From Hybos culiciformis (Eukaryota > Arthropoda > Insecta > Diptera > Hybotidae), in contig OZ023273.1 of the NCBI GenBank assembly GCA_964007475.1, forward strand, positions 40,859,525 to 40,923,524: DNA of 64,000 nt, in the 5' to 3' direction. This document shows positions 24,276 to 35,397 of this stretch, piece after piece (the stretch's first letter is position 1; every line of letters begins with the position of its first letter). The position numbers and the translations under genes are program-made. The notes beneath the pieces were generated by a model. It made no database searches. It was not told the origin of the DNA and saw only the letters and a list, made by a program, of their open reading frames with translations.

Positions 24276-26798
24276 ATTAGATAACAAAAGTTAAACAAAT
24301 ATATACTTAAGAAGGTTTATATTTAGACTAATTTGTTTGTAAAAATATTGTAATTGAATGTTTGTAATTATCTAACAAAAGATATCGTGCCTATACAAAA
24401 TTTTTAATTTAATTTCAGAAAAAAAAAAATTTAAAAGAAATTATTTTGACGAGGAATTTATTAGTTTGAGTCGAAAATTTTATTACAAGAGAGTAATACA
24501 CCATAGAAAAATAATAATTCTTGTTTAAATTATTAAAGAATTTTTCAAAAAACCTCATGACCTAATTTTTGCGCCTTGAATAACAAAAATATTTTTTGAT
24601 AAAATAATTTTAAGTAATGTAATTTTTTTTTTTTTAATATACATAGAAGTATAAAGAATATATATGTACATTTTTTTTTCTCTTGCCGTTAGAGAAATCG
24701 AATAAAAATGGTTTAAAGAATCTTTTTTCAGTACAGTAAACTGTTAAATATTTTATCAGATTTTTGACAAAAAGAAAGAACGAATTGACTGACAGTGTAA
24801 CCTTTGATTGTACTGTGTGAAGCCATAAGCATCTAAAATTCGATTGCTAGATATCTAACTGATTGCATTGAAATAACATTTATCAAAGCATTGCTTTGAA
24901 AGAATAAGAAAAATAAAATAAAATTCAATATTATGTAGAAAACATTATTATCAAAAGTGTTATGCACACAGATCCATACATATATTTAACTTTTAAAAGT
25001 AAATTTTTCTGAAATAATAAAAATGTCTTATAAACACTTCTGAAAGAATCTGTAATCTTTAGTAAATCTTTGGAACGAAAATAAAATTAATGAAATAAAA
25101 TGTCACTATGAAGTTTCATTAAACTTTCTTTGTATGTATCTAGCTATACAACAACAGCGGTTCCTTTTTTTGTCTTTTTTATTTTTTTTTTGTTTAGTGT
25201 GAAAGATAAAATCTTTTGACACACAATAAATTTTGTGAGAAAACCTACAAAGGAGGGATTTAAGAAAAACTATGTTAAATGAAAGTTTTTTTTAAATATT
25301 TTGTGTTTTCTTTTAAGTTAATTTATTACCGAATGAAAAAAGAATCAAATTAAAATATTATAACTTTAATCTAGAAAAATAATGTAGTTAAGTTTAAACA
25401 GTTTAAAGTTTTAATGAGAATAACAATTTTCGCACCGTAAGGTACACATTCCTATGTATATTGCGTATGAATAATCTTGGAACGAAAGTATTTAAAAATT
25501 CTTTTTTTTTTTCAATTAAAGTGAGGGAGAGCTCATCCTCTTAAATACCCACATTCTTTATTCTTAAATTTTTTTTTTTTAAATAAACTTTTGTTATTAG
25601 ACAAACTTTTTATTCTTTGGTTAACAAAAATTTTATGTCTTTATATGCAGATATATGACTACGTGATAGTATATATTTTTTTTATCTAAACTAGATTCTG
25701 TGAAAACTAATTGAAAAATTAAATAAATTAAATGGAATTAAAAGCAAATTAACTTCTGGCTTCGTATGTACAGCGTATCTTAAAATTTCTTAAACGGAAA
25801 ATAGTTTTGTTTTTTTTGAGAAATTTTGTTTTTTTTTAATATCTAGTTTAAGATCGAAGTATCTGAATTGAAAACACTTATTACCGGAGCCCAATCTATA
25901 TGGGAGTGAATTATACGAAGAGAGAACTATTCAGATAACTATCCGGCCAAATATACTTTGTTTGTTATTTACTTTTATTTTTATATAAACTGGAAACTAA
26001 GTATCTTGTATGAACATTCCCTATAAACGTAAAATTCGCAAAATTCTCAGAATTGATATCTTTTTTTATTCTTTTTTTTTTTTGTGAAATTCTGCTCGTT
26101 AACATGACAACGAAAAATATATCATTATCATTTTCCTTGAAGAGTTTCCGTCATATTTTTAATATATTTTTTATTTCACTTAATATTTTTGTGTACTTAA
26201 AATATACCTAAATTTCTTTTAAACTTAATACAATATGACTTTAAAAATTAAATGAAAAAATAAATATCGATATTGTTAATTTTAAAATCAGACCTTGATT
26301 ATCAAAAAATTTCTTTTCAAGAAATTCAAAAGTTACGATGACATATGTCAAGTAAATTAAATTATTGCAAAAACATCCGCAGTAAAAAATGGATGGAAAA
26401 TAAAAATTATAATTTAAAAAAAATGTAATATCGTATTTATAGGTGGTAATTTTTAAAGATAAAGGTTATTTTTCTGGCAATGACAAATTTGTTTAACATT
26501 TTATCTGTAATCATATTGTAGATTTGTAGTATGGATATTTAGATTGTCTTAAATCTCGACTCGGACTTAAATTCGGGTTTCAATTTCTACTCGAAATAAG
26601 TGTTTGTGTATTTTTGTTAAAACTTTTACTTTAGTTTAATACTGTGAATGGGGCAAAATAGGATTAATATTACTGCCCTTTTGATAAAGTCCTGTAATAT
26701 TAATCCTATTTTTGGTTTATATGAAGTAGATTTGGTAGTAAAATTAGTATGTATAAGAAATAATAATAATAAACTCAGTATATCTAACATTATTTCAA
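24276..26798. other. AT-rich non-coding stretch with one small inverted repeat
   Basis: No gene seen. At about 26658-26712, AATAGGATTAATATTAC is repeated in inverse orientation about 20 bp later, a small hairpin next to the larger foldback that follows. Confidence 0.45.
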
Positions 26799-27129
26799 GA
26801 TGAAACCATAAAGAAAGTATAAATAGAGAAACTAGTCCCATACAAAAAATGCTAATACAAATAGTGAAACAAAAAATCCATATCACAATCCCATGAGCTT
26901 TTTTTTTTTGTATTTTTTGAGAATTCGACTCTCACAAAAGCTTTTAAAACTTTTAAAATAACAACAGTTCTATACAATTTTTAAAGTTTTAAAAGCTTTT
27001 GTGAGAGTGGAAGTCTTAAAAATAAAAAAAAAGTTCGTGGGGTTGTGATATGGATTTTTTGTTTCACTATTTGTATTAGCATTTTTTGTATGGGACTAGT
27101 TCTCTATTTATACTTCCTTTATGATGAAA
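26799..27129. repeat. Foldback repeat with arms of about 150 bp
   Basis: The left arm (about 26799-26961) and the right arm (about 26979-27129) are inverted copies with scattered differences. Shared landmarks include TAGTCCCATACAAAAAATGC and CTCTCACAAAAGCTTTTAAA with their complements. This explains why two predicted ORFs on opposite strands start with the same peptide (MIWIFCFTICISIF). It is probably a foldback MITE; no target duplication was identified. Confidence 0.75.
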
Positions 27130-28169
27130 CAAAATTTTCGTTAGATATCTTAGAGCTTAGAGTTTTCTTAATAAAAATTGCCTTTAAAAAAATTGATTCG
27201 AATGGATCCCGGCTCATTTTATTTGAAATTATAAAACTTTTTTTTTTGCCGTAATTTAATAATTTTTATCGACCTAAATTATTTAGTTTATTGTTTTCAT
27301 AACATTAAAATCTAATTATAATATTGTTAAAAAAAAAAAATTCCAAGAATAAAACATAAATTTTACATATAGCATTTTCTTCTTAAATTCAAATCTTTTT
27401 CTTATATAAAAAAATTATTAACTTCTAAAATTATTAAATTAAATAAAAAGAAAACTTTTTTCATAATCAAAAATTTGTCTGGATGATTACTCTTCAAAAA
27501 AAAAAAACCTCAAAAACTCATTTAAAAGCAGCCTTATGTTGCCACCGAAACTGAAAATTTGATCAACATAAATTAAAGCTTTACATTTTTTTTTGGGTAT
27601 ATTTTTAATTATTAATGAACTTAATTAAATATTTTTATGATATTATGTTTATAAAAAAAAAAAAAAATATTATATTAAAGTTAAATATTTAACATGGAAA
27701 AATCAGGAATTTTTTTTAATAAGACGAAAAAAACCAGCAATCTGAAAATTTGTCTTTAATCTATTTTCCTTTTTAGGGATTACTTTGATTACCTGATTAT
27801 AATTTAGAATTTTTTTTTTTTTTAGCAAAGCATAAAGAGAATTTAGTTCTTAAAAAAAGATGATTATTATTTTTATTATTATTATTGTTATGTAGATGTA
27901 GTATATAAAATAAATGAATAGGTACTATTTATAGGGAAAGAAATCACTTCAACAAATCAGGATGTCCAAGACTATATTTTACCAGTATACTTTGATAAAT
28001 ATTTATTTGAATAGGTACATTATATTATGAATTTATGATAATGTTAAAAAATATATCTTGTTTGGAATTTAATAACATTGAAAATAAATATTAAAATTAT
28101 ATAAAAAATTAATAAAATATTTATAACTGTATGTTTGTTACTGTCACAAGTAGTGTTTATAATTTAGTA
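27130..28169. other. AT-rich non-coding stretch
   Basis: No gene or bounded repeat seen. Confidence 0.4.
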
Positions 28170-28439
28170 CACCCAGAAAAAAAAATTGTTAAATTAAAAG
28201 ATTTTATAGGTAAAATTAACAAAAAATCTTTATAGATTTTGCGCAAAAGGGTTTATAGTTAAATTAAAATTGCAAAAATTGTTAATTCAAAAGACATATT
28301 ACATTGTTAAAATTAACACAAAATTGTTATATTTAAAATGTTAAGTTGTTATTATAACAATTTTAGCAGTTTGAGAAAAAAATATATTGTTACGGTGCCA
28401 AACTGTTAAATTAACTATTCGAAATAATTATTTTAAAAT

Positions 28440-28780
28440 AGTTTTTTGTTTTTTTATTTTTTTGGTTTGTTTTTGTTTTTTATTCGCCTTTTTTTGTTTT
28501 TTATTTCGCCTTTTTTTTGTTTTTTTTTTGGTTTTTTTTTGGTTTTTTTTTTGGTTTTTTTTTTGGTTTTTTTTTGGTTTTTTTTGGTTCTTTCTTTTTT
28601 TTTTTTGGTTTTTTTTTGGTTTTTTTTGGTTCTTTCTTTTTTTTTTTTTTTTGTTTTTTTTATTTTTTTGATTTTTTTTGGTTCTTTTTTTTATCTTTTT
28701 TTTTTTTAATTTCTTGGTTTGTTTTTTTTTTTTTTTCGCTTTTTTCGTCTTTTTTTGTTTTTTTATTGTTTTTTTTTTTA
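28440..28780. repeat. T-rich low-complexity tract
   Basis: Runs of T broken by GG and GTT every 8-12 bases. All ORFs here encode Phe-rich peptides and are artefacts of the tract. On the minus strand it reads as an A-rich tail directly following the 5S/tRNA-like segment, so it may be the expanded tail of that SINE-like insert. Confidence 0.85.
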
Positions 28781-28781
28781 T

Positions 28782-28870
28782 TGGTCACCCATCTAAGTAC
28801 TATCACTACGAGACGTTGCTTAACCGCCGTGTTCAATGTGATGTAGAGTCTTCCACTGAGCTATGTCAGT
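28782..28870 (-). repeat. 5S rRNA-like / tRNA-like chimeric segment (possible SINE head)
   Basis: Read on the minus strand, TAGCTCAGTGGAAGA (tRNA box A-like, about 28850-28864) is followed by GGTTAAGCAACGTC and then TAGTACTTAGATGGGTGACC (28783 side). The last two correspond to the box A and box C parts of the internal promoter of eukaryotic 5S rRNA genes, in the right order and spacing. The remainder of a 5S gene is absent, so it is not a functional 5S gene. 5S-derived SINEs (SINE3 class) are known in animals; that this is one is an inference. A-rich sequence follows on the same strand. Confidence 0.6.
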
Positions 28871-28921
28871 AATATACAACAATGTATTAAATAGAAAATA
28901 TAAATTCGGTAATATAAACAT

Positions 28922-29014
28922 AATAAATATTTATCTTGTTAAATTAAAGAACTCCGCTCTTAACTTGTCTCGTTAAGAGCGGAGTTCTTTAATTTAAAAA
29001 GATAAATATTTATT
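28922..29014. repeat. Strong hairpin
   Basis: The inner stem 28939-28964 pairs perfectly with 28972-28997 (26 bp, including GAACTCCGCTCTTAAC) across a 7-base loop. An outer 16-bp stem (28922-28937 with 28999-29014) continues it almost without interruption. It may be a nested palindromic insertion in the surrounding TA-flanked element. Confidence 0.85.
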
Positions 29015-29474
29015 TTAAAAGTGTAGCTTTTTAAATCAACCAAAACTTTTTTTTTAACAATGCCGTATTTACTTTGACAATTTTTATTGTTATATGTACC
29101 ATTTTTAAATAACAACAAAAACATTATTTCAAAAGCTTTTATTGTCATATCAACAATTGAATGTGTAATTGTTATAATAACAGAAGAGTTTTTAATTTAA
29201 AAGAGAGAATAGTAAAATTTTATTTCTTTCGAATGAAACATATTTAAAATAACAATTAATGTTGTTAAAATCACGATTTTCAGCTTTTACTAAATAACTG
29301 TTTGAAACATTTTAAAATAACAAAATCAAATGTTAAAATAAGAAGCATCTTTACTTAGATCAAATACTTATTAGTTTAATTTAAAAAATTTCTCTTTAAC
29401 ATCAACAATTTTTGTTTAACAGTTAAAAACAGTTAAAAATTGTTAATTTAACTAGCATTTTTTTTCTGGGTGTA

Positions 29475-32400
29475 AATTTATGATCTACGATAAAATAATT
29501 ACAGTGTTCAACAGCTCAACTTTATTTCATTATGAAATATACAATCCTGTGATATGAATAATTGAGAAATTATTCAATATAACTTGTATCTAATATTATT
29601 CTATCTTATCGATTATTAAAAATATTTTCTTTTAACTATGTACCTACACTTTATATTGTATATTTTCTTGTTAAGTATAGTATCATAGATCTGTATTTAT
29701 TTTATTTAATAAAAATTCTTAAAAAGACTTCAAAAATAAAGATATCTTATATTAATGTTCAAAAGCAGGTTATTTATTTATTTATTAATTATTATTATAT
29801 ACATTAAGCCCATTAAAATTACACAAAATATAACACTCTAATTGAAAATATGTATATGTACATATTTTTTTTTTTTTTGGTTATTATGGCAAAATTAAAA
29901 TAAAAATAATTTTTTTTTTCACTTTAACTCTGTTGCCTTTTATTCTAAATTATTCAGTACTTGTTACTCTTGTACAAGACGACATATTTTTTAACAGAAG
30001 ATTTTTTTTTCAGTTCATTCGAGGGGTAGACTAATAATGAATAGCTAGCTACACATAATTTTTACCAAAAAATAAAAAGGCAGTATTGTTTTTGAATATC
30101 TAAAATTAAAATTGATTCATACACACAGAGCAAAAAATGTTTTGTTTATACATCAAGGTTGGGAAGAAACTTTATATGGCTGGATTATTTATTACAAAGT
30201 ATTTTTTATATAATCTTGAAAAAAAAACAACATTCTATAATTTAAAATTAATTATATAACATTATATTCTAGAAATATTGAATAAAGTTAAAATATTTTT
30301 GAATTGTAAAAATTTCAAACGAAATTTAATTTTTTTTCTTAACCAAAATTCCAGCATTAAAATTCTGTATACACTTATGAGCTTTAAATCTAAGTACATT
30401 ATGTAAAATTATAAACGAAAAATTACAAAAACTTTAACGTCATCAAAACTTTGGAATTATTAACTCAGAGTAAAATAATTTTAATTTTCGAAATAAAATA
30501 ATGTGGTTTTAATTTTTGAAAACAAACGTCTGCTGGTTTTAATGTACTTATAATATTTATAATGACGAGTCGACCGACCCACACATAAAATAAATAAATA
30601 TACCTACAAAATATAAAATGCTTTTAATTTGGAACAATATTTTTAACGTATAAATACATTGTTCATTGTTTTTAACAAAATATTTTTCTGTTTTCAAGAC
30701 AAAATAATAAAGCTATCATAAGACTATAAAACTTAATGATGGTATAGAATTTAATAACTTTTTAATGGAATTATGATTTTATTGTTTTCCTTCTTCAAAT
30801 TATTTTCCCTTTTTCTCTCTTACATAAGGTTTGAGTTTTTTTTTTTTTTTTGCCTAGACAATTTTTCTTTCGTTCGAAAATTTTTATGCCAAAAATAAAT
30901 TTATTAACATGATCCCTTTTTTAAATTAAAAAAAAATCCAATTACTGTTGTAAGTTATATTTTCCTCAGAGAAAATAGATTTTTTCATTAAAAATAATAA
31001 TAAAAAAAAATGGAAAAAAGAAGTTTGTTTTATTGGGTAAAAATTATTCAATAAATTTGAGGGCATACACCAGTCTTTGATTAAGGCTGAAAGTAATTTA
31101 AATTACTTGGCATTTTCCAATTTATTTTATAAAGCAATCATTAAAAAACACAAAAACAAATTTAATTTCACTGGAATCTGGAAAGTTAGTCTTTTGCACA
31201 CCATACTTTCTGCAACTAATCATGTTTCAACGATAGATCTTAGGTAGAAACTATTCTTATTCTTTTGGAGCATCAAAATCTTTCATAAGCTTAAGGCTTC
31301 CTGCAAAGGGCTTAATTATTTTTAAAATGTTTGAATTCAGTAAAATGTTGAAATATCAACTCTGTTTCTATATTATTTTCCATTACACCTCCATCCGTAA
31401 TAATAAATATTCGCGTTATTATGAAAATTAAAATTTACATTATACTTGAGTAATATAGAATACGCCATTAGAATAGATTTTTTTTTAATACTCTTGTTTT
31501 GAACTATAAACCATCATTACACTAAAGAAAAATTATTAGTCTTTTTTAATTCTTTTGTTTTTGAAACTCATAAATTTCGCTTGTGTAATATTTTTATTGA
31601 AAATAAGTTTTAATAGTTTTATATGTATAAATTACCATAAATTTTTTGTATATAAATTTATATAACATTAAAACCGCGGCTATACGAACAGGAAGGTTTT
31701 CTAATATACATTTTTCGCTCCCAAAAACTATCCCTAGTTCCATTTATCAACGCTAGTTTAGTCCCTTATGTTCTTCACAATTTATATTCCTCAACTTAAA
31801 CATTGTTAATTGATTGGGAATAGTTTGTTTGATAAATTTATCATCTTAGTAAAATTTTTAAATGAATGTAAGTTAGGTAATACTTGGGAAGAACTTTTTT
31901 TTTCATATTCGGGTATAACAATCGAACAAAATTCTAGTAAACTTACTCTTCATGAAAATTTTAATATAATTATGTAGTAAAATGATAAAAGCGGCATATG
32001 CACAGAAAACATAAGTATAAGACTGGAGAGTCTGGCGAGTATATTTCTTACAGAACAACGAGTAAATAAAAAGGCACAGACCACTGACCAGGAACAACAA
32101 TTAGGATGGGGAAATTAGGAGCATCGGATTGCGCTGTGCAATGAGCCAAAAGGCAGGGTATTTCCCGCCCGCTGCAACCTAACCTAAACTAATAAAATAT
32201 TCTTTTGATTTCGGTACACTTCCTGCTGGAACTTATTTCGAGTACTTAAAATTTTTAACAATTCTATACTTTATAAATATAAAATTATGAAAATCAATTA
32301 ATACAAAAATAAATACAAATTGGTTAATGGATCCAGAAAATAGAAGACGTAAATCTTTTCAAATGATCCAAAATACTATTTTTTTAAGTTAAATCCAACT

Positions 32401-33673
32401 CAGACAATGACAAATATTAAGAAACTTAAAATTATTTTATTATTTAAATACTTTGCCACAAGTAATCAGCACTATGCAAAAATTACACTTTCTTTCCTAG
32501 GTTTAAAAAAATTTTACATTCTACATTTCTCAACTGTATGTATTTTTTGGAGGCTATTAAAATAAATTAAGTTGGTTACAATATAAATTAAATTTTTGGC
32601 AATAGTCCCTTGTCACTGACAATAAAACAACAAAAAAAATGTTAAAAATTTCTTACCAACTAATTTTCTATTTTAATTTATAACGTAAATTTTTTTTACG
32701 AGATGTCTATTCATATACTTAATGCAGTAATTTAATAACTTACAGACATAATCTGTTTTATTGCCTCAAATTAAATTTAAAGGTAAACATGCCGTATTCG
32801 GTTCTATTTTGGTATATAAAAAAAAGAAATAAAAGCCTTTAAAGATTTGATGTACGTGGTACATATTTACAATACATGGTAAGAAATTTCTATGGAAAGG
32901 ATATGTATTCATTTCGAATCTTTATTCTTATCAACATATATAGTATGCACAACATTACAAATAAATAGCTTTAACAAAATATTAAACCTTATATATGATG
33001 ATGTGATGAATATGTGATTATAATTTATATTCGGTATATTATACAATTTCTATATTTACAAATTTCTTTAATCCCAAGAAAATTTCATATAAACGCATTA
33101 TTATTCTTAATTACAATCAAATAGCTTGAAGCATTAGAAGGAAGTTTGAAATTTCTTAGAAAATTTTAATTTAATATAATAAAGAATTTCAGTAAATATA
33201 GATATAGATGTAGATGGTTGATATTATTCATATGTGTATATATATAACACATACACATTTGTATACATTGTATGTTTATAAATATATGTCTAAAATATAA
33301 ATAAGAAAGAAACCTTCATGTTTGAAGACCGATTAAATGGAATTTCTGCAGAAAGAGCTGTTCATCAAAATTTTAATAATTTTCATTATATGATATACAT
33401 AATTCTTAATATATACATAACATATTTATATAGATAACTAAATACGTATTCTATAATATTTACATATATAAATATGAATACATACAATTTTTATGATAAT
33501 AATTATAGACTACTATTTTCTTAGTTAATATTTATTTTTGAAAAAAACGTAGCTATTTATTTTTCAAATTGAATAGTTTTATAACATAATTTAATTAATT
33601 ACATCGTAATTAATAAGAACGTTATTCACATACAAATATACTAGTAGAGTACTGTACAATTAAGTGTACATAC
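29475..33673. other. AT-rich non-coding stretch
   Basis: No gene supported. The segment at about 31985-32195 is GC-richer and ends with AACCTAACCTAA; it may be a decayed transposon fragment. The minus-strand ORF over it (31903-32100) has no recognisable domain. Confidence 0.4.
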
Positions 33674-33897
33674 CGAGATTATGATGTAAGCTTCTCCATT
33701 TCGATTGCTTCCCTTCCGATTGAACTATTTCCGTATTCGTTAATTTTGAAACATACGAATGTTCAAGATCTACTTTTAAGCTATGATTTCTTTTGTATAA
33801 ATATTCGTAAAATTTTCCGTGTATTTTGTGGTTACCAATAAGTTGGTGATGGTAGTCACGATGGTGGTTGTTATCGCGTTGGCCATCATAACTTTTT
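33674..33897 (-). CDS. Candidate internal coding exon, family unknown
   Basis: The minus-strand reading frame is open with balanced, non-AT-driven composition and several His residues (DNNHHRDYHHQLIGNHKIHG, then a Lys/Ser/Glu-containing stretch ending RSLHHNLG). It ends at a good splice donor, TCG followed by GTATGT (33673 downward). The upstream boundary would be a TTTTTTAAG acceptor at about 33898-33906, which is weaker. The frame also stays open further upstream, into Ile/Leu/Phe-rich sequence that looks intronic. I do not recognise the protein. It could belong to the same gene as the exon at 20177-20360, but nothing in the sequence proves that. Confidence 0.4.
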
Positions 33898-33906
33898 CTT
33901 AAAAAA

Positions 33907-34586
33907 TTTAATATATATGTAATTCGCTCTAGTGAGTTCATAAAATTTAAAAAAAATAACATATTTTAGTAAATCAATGAATGGCATGAGATATACCTTT
34001 ACGCATATAATCAGCCTGAGGCCATTATAGGCAACTACATAATTTCTTCAATAAAAATAGATAAAATTGGATTAATAAAATTCGATAAATTAAATATTAA
34101 TACAGAATTGAATTTTGGAATACCACATTGCTTATAGCTTAAAGTTATTTCATGCAATTTACCATAAAAACAAATTTTTATCGGCGAATTTTTTTTAGTA
34201 ATGCAAAAAAATTTATTTTATAAGATTTTTTGGAATTTTATTTTTCTGACTTAAAAACATCAATAAATTAAATTATTTTCTTGAATAACCAATATAGTTT
34301 AATAAAGTCTAATATCTGTTCTACAAGAATAAAAAGAAACGATTAATTTCAGATGTATAAAAAACGTCAAGGAAGAATATTATCGAAGTGGAATTTATCA
34401 ATAGAGCAAGTTTTAAAAAAATTGTATCCGCCTTGTAACATAAAACGATTGAATTGGATCTCAAAATGATTTCTTTATGACTTCTGTAAAATTCAAAATT
34501 GCAGCAAATCAGAAATGTAGAGGCAAAAACAAATATCTATCTACCGTCACCTTGACCATTTTGAAATTTGAAATGCATATCATTAA
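33907..34586. other. AT-rich non-coding stretch
   Basis: Nothing recognised. Confidence 0.4.
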
Positions 34587-34594
34587 CAAGATAA

Positions 34595-35389
34595 CATAGG
34601 CGCCCGGAGGGGTGGGCAAGGGGGGGGCCTTGGCCCCCCCTGGCTTTGATGAAGAAAATAAAACTTAATCAGCGATGAGACTTAAACACTAAACTCGTAC
34701 AAATTAGAAACCCGATTTTAATTTAAATAATATTAGAATGTTTGTCATTTTTCAAACAAAAAAAAAACTTATTATCTCGCACAATAACTTTTTTATAAGA
34801 AGAAAATCATCGTTCAGTTACAATAAAAAAATAACTGTTCAGTTACAAAAAAATAAAGCAATTGCATTTCTTAATATTTATGGTGTAGAAATATCTATGG
34901 TGTATAAATATAAAAGATTATTTTTTTAACTTTTACGCCGGAGATGTTCAATTTACGTGTTTGAGTATGATACGCCTCATAAAGTTTCATATAATGTGTC
35001 TTTTTTATGTCGCATACGTGCATGAACTACGTCTAAAATATCTTCGTTGGTTTTGCTTTTCTTCTAATTGGCGAGTTACTGAAAGTTTTGGAACGATTCG
35101 GAAGACGGAAGGTATCTGGTTTTTTTTTCTTTATACATATATGTATAACATATTATTTATTTTTTATTTGTTTTTTATTATCTAATCCAGCAAGTGAATT
35201 CGTTTATTAAAAATGTTAATTTATGTTTGTTATTTTTTATTTTTAAAAAGAAAAGATTCATATAAGATACATGTAACTTAATTCTCAACACATTTTTTTT
35301 ATTTTCATCGTTGAAGAAAAACATATTTATAAGCTTTTTAAAAAAAATTTCTTGCCCCCCCCATAGAAAAAATCCTGCGGGCGCCTATG
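34595..35389. mobile_element. hAT-like non-autonomous element (795 bp)
   Basis: A perfect 8-bp target duplication, CAAGATAA, lies at 34587-34594 and 35390-35397. The termini are inverted: CATAGGCGCCCG on the left and CGGGCGCCTATG on the right. Both subterminal regions are G/C-homopolymer rich (GGGGGGGGCC on the left, CCCCCCCC on the right). An 8-bp duplication is the hallmark of hAT elements. Interior ORFs of 63 and 74 codons show no transposase motif that I can identify. Confidence 0.8.
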
Positions 35390-35397
35390 CAAGATAA

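Larger units (their letters stand above)
28170..29472. mobile_element. TA-flanked inverted-repeat element with nested inserts (about 1.3 kb)
   Basis: The ends are CACCCAGAAAAAAAAA on the left and TTTTTTTTCTGGGTG on the right, each bordered by TA. That fits a mariner-type target duplication. The arms are rich in TTGTTAAATTAA-like motifs on both sides. The interior contains a T-rich low-complexity tract (28440-28780), a 5S/tRNA-like segment (28782-28870) and a strong hairpin (28922-29014), so it is a composite. No transposase ORF. Confidence 0.65.

Noticed and set aside
24010..24298. Overlapping 74- and 73-codon ORFs
   Set aside because: They lie inside a MITE on opposite strands.
28387..28872. 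Several Phe-rich ORFs of 64-109 codons
   Set aside because: Products of the T-rich low-complexity tract.
32160..32190. Telomeric TTAGG-type repeat (AACCTAACCTAA)
   Set aside because: Only two copies; too short to be telomeric sequence.
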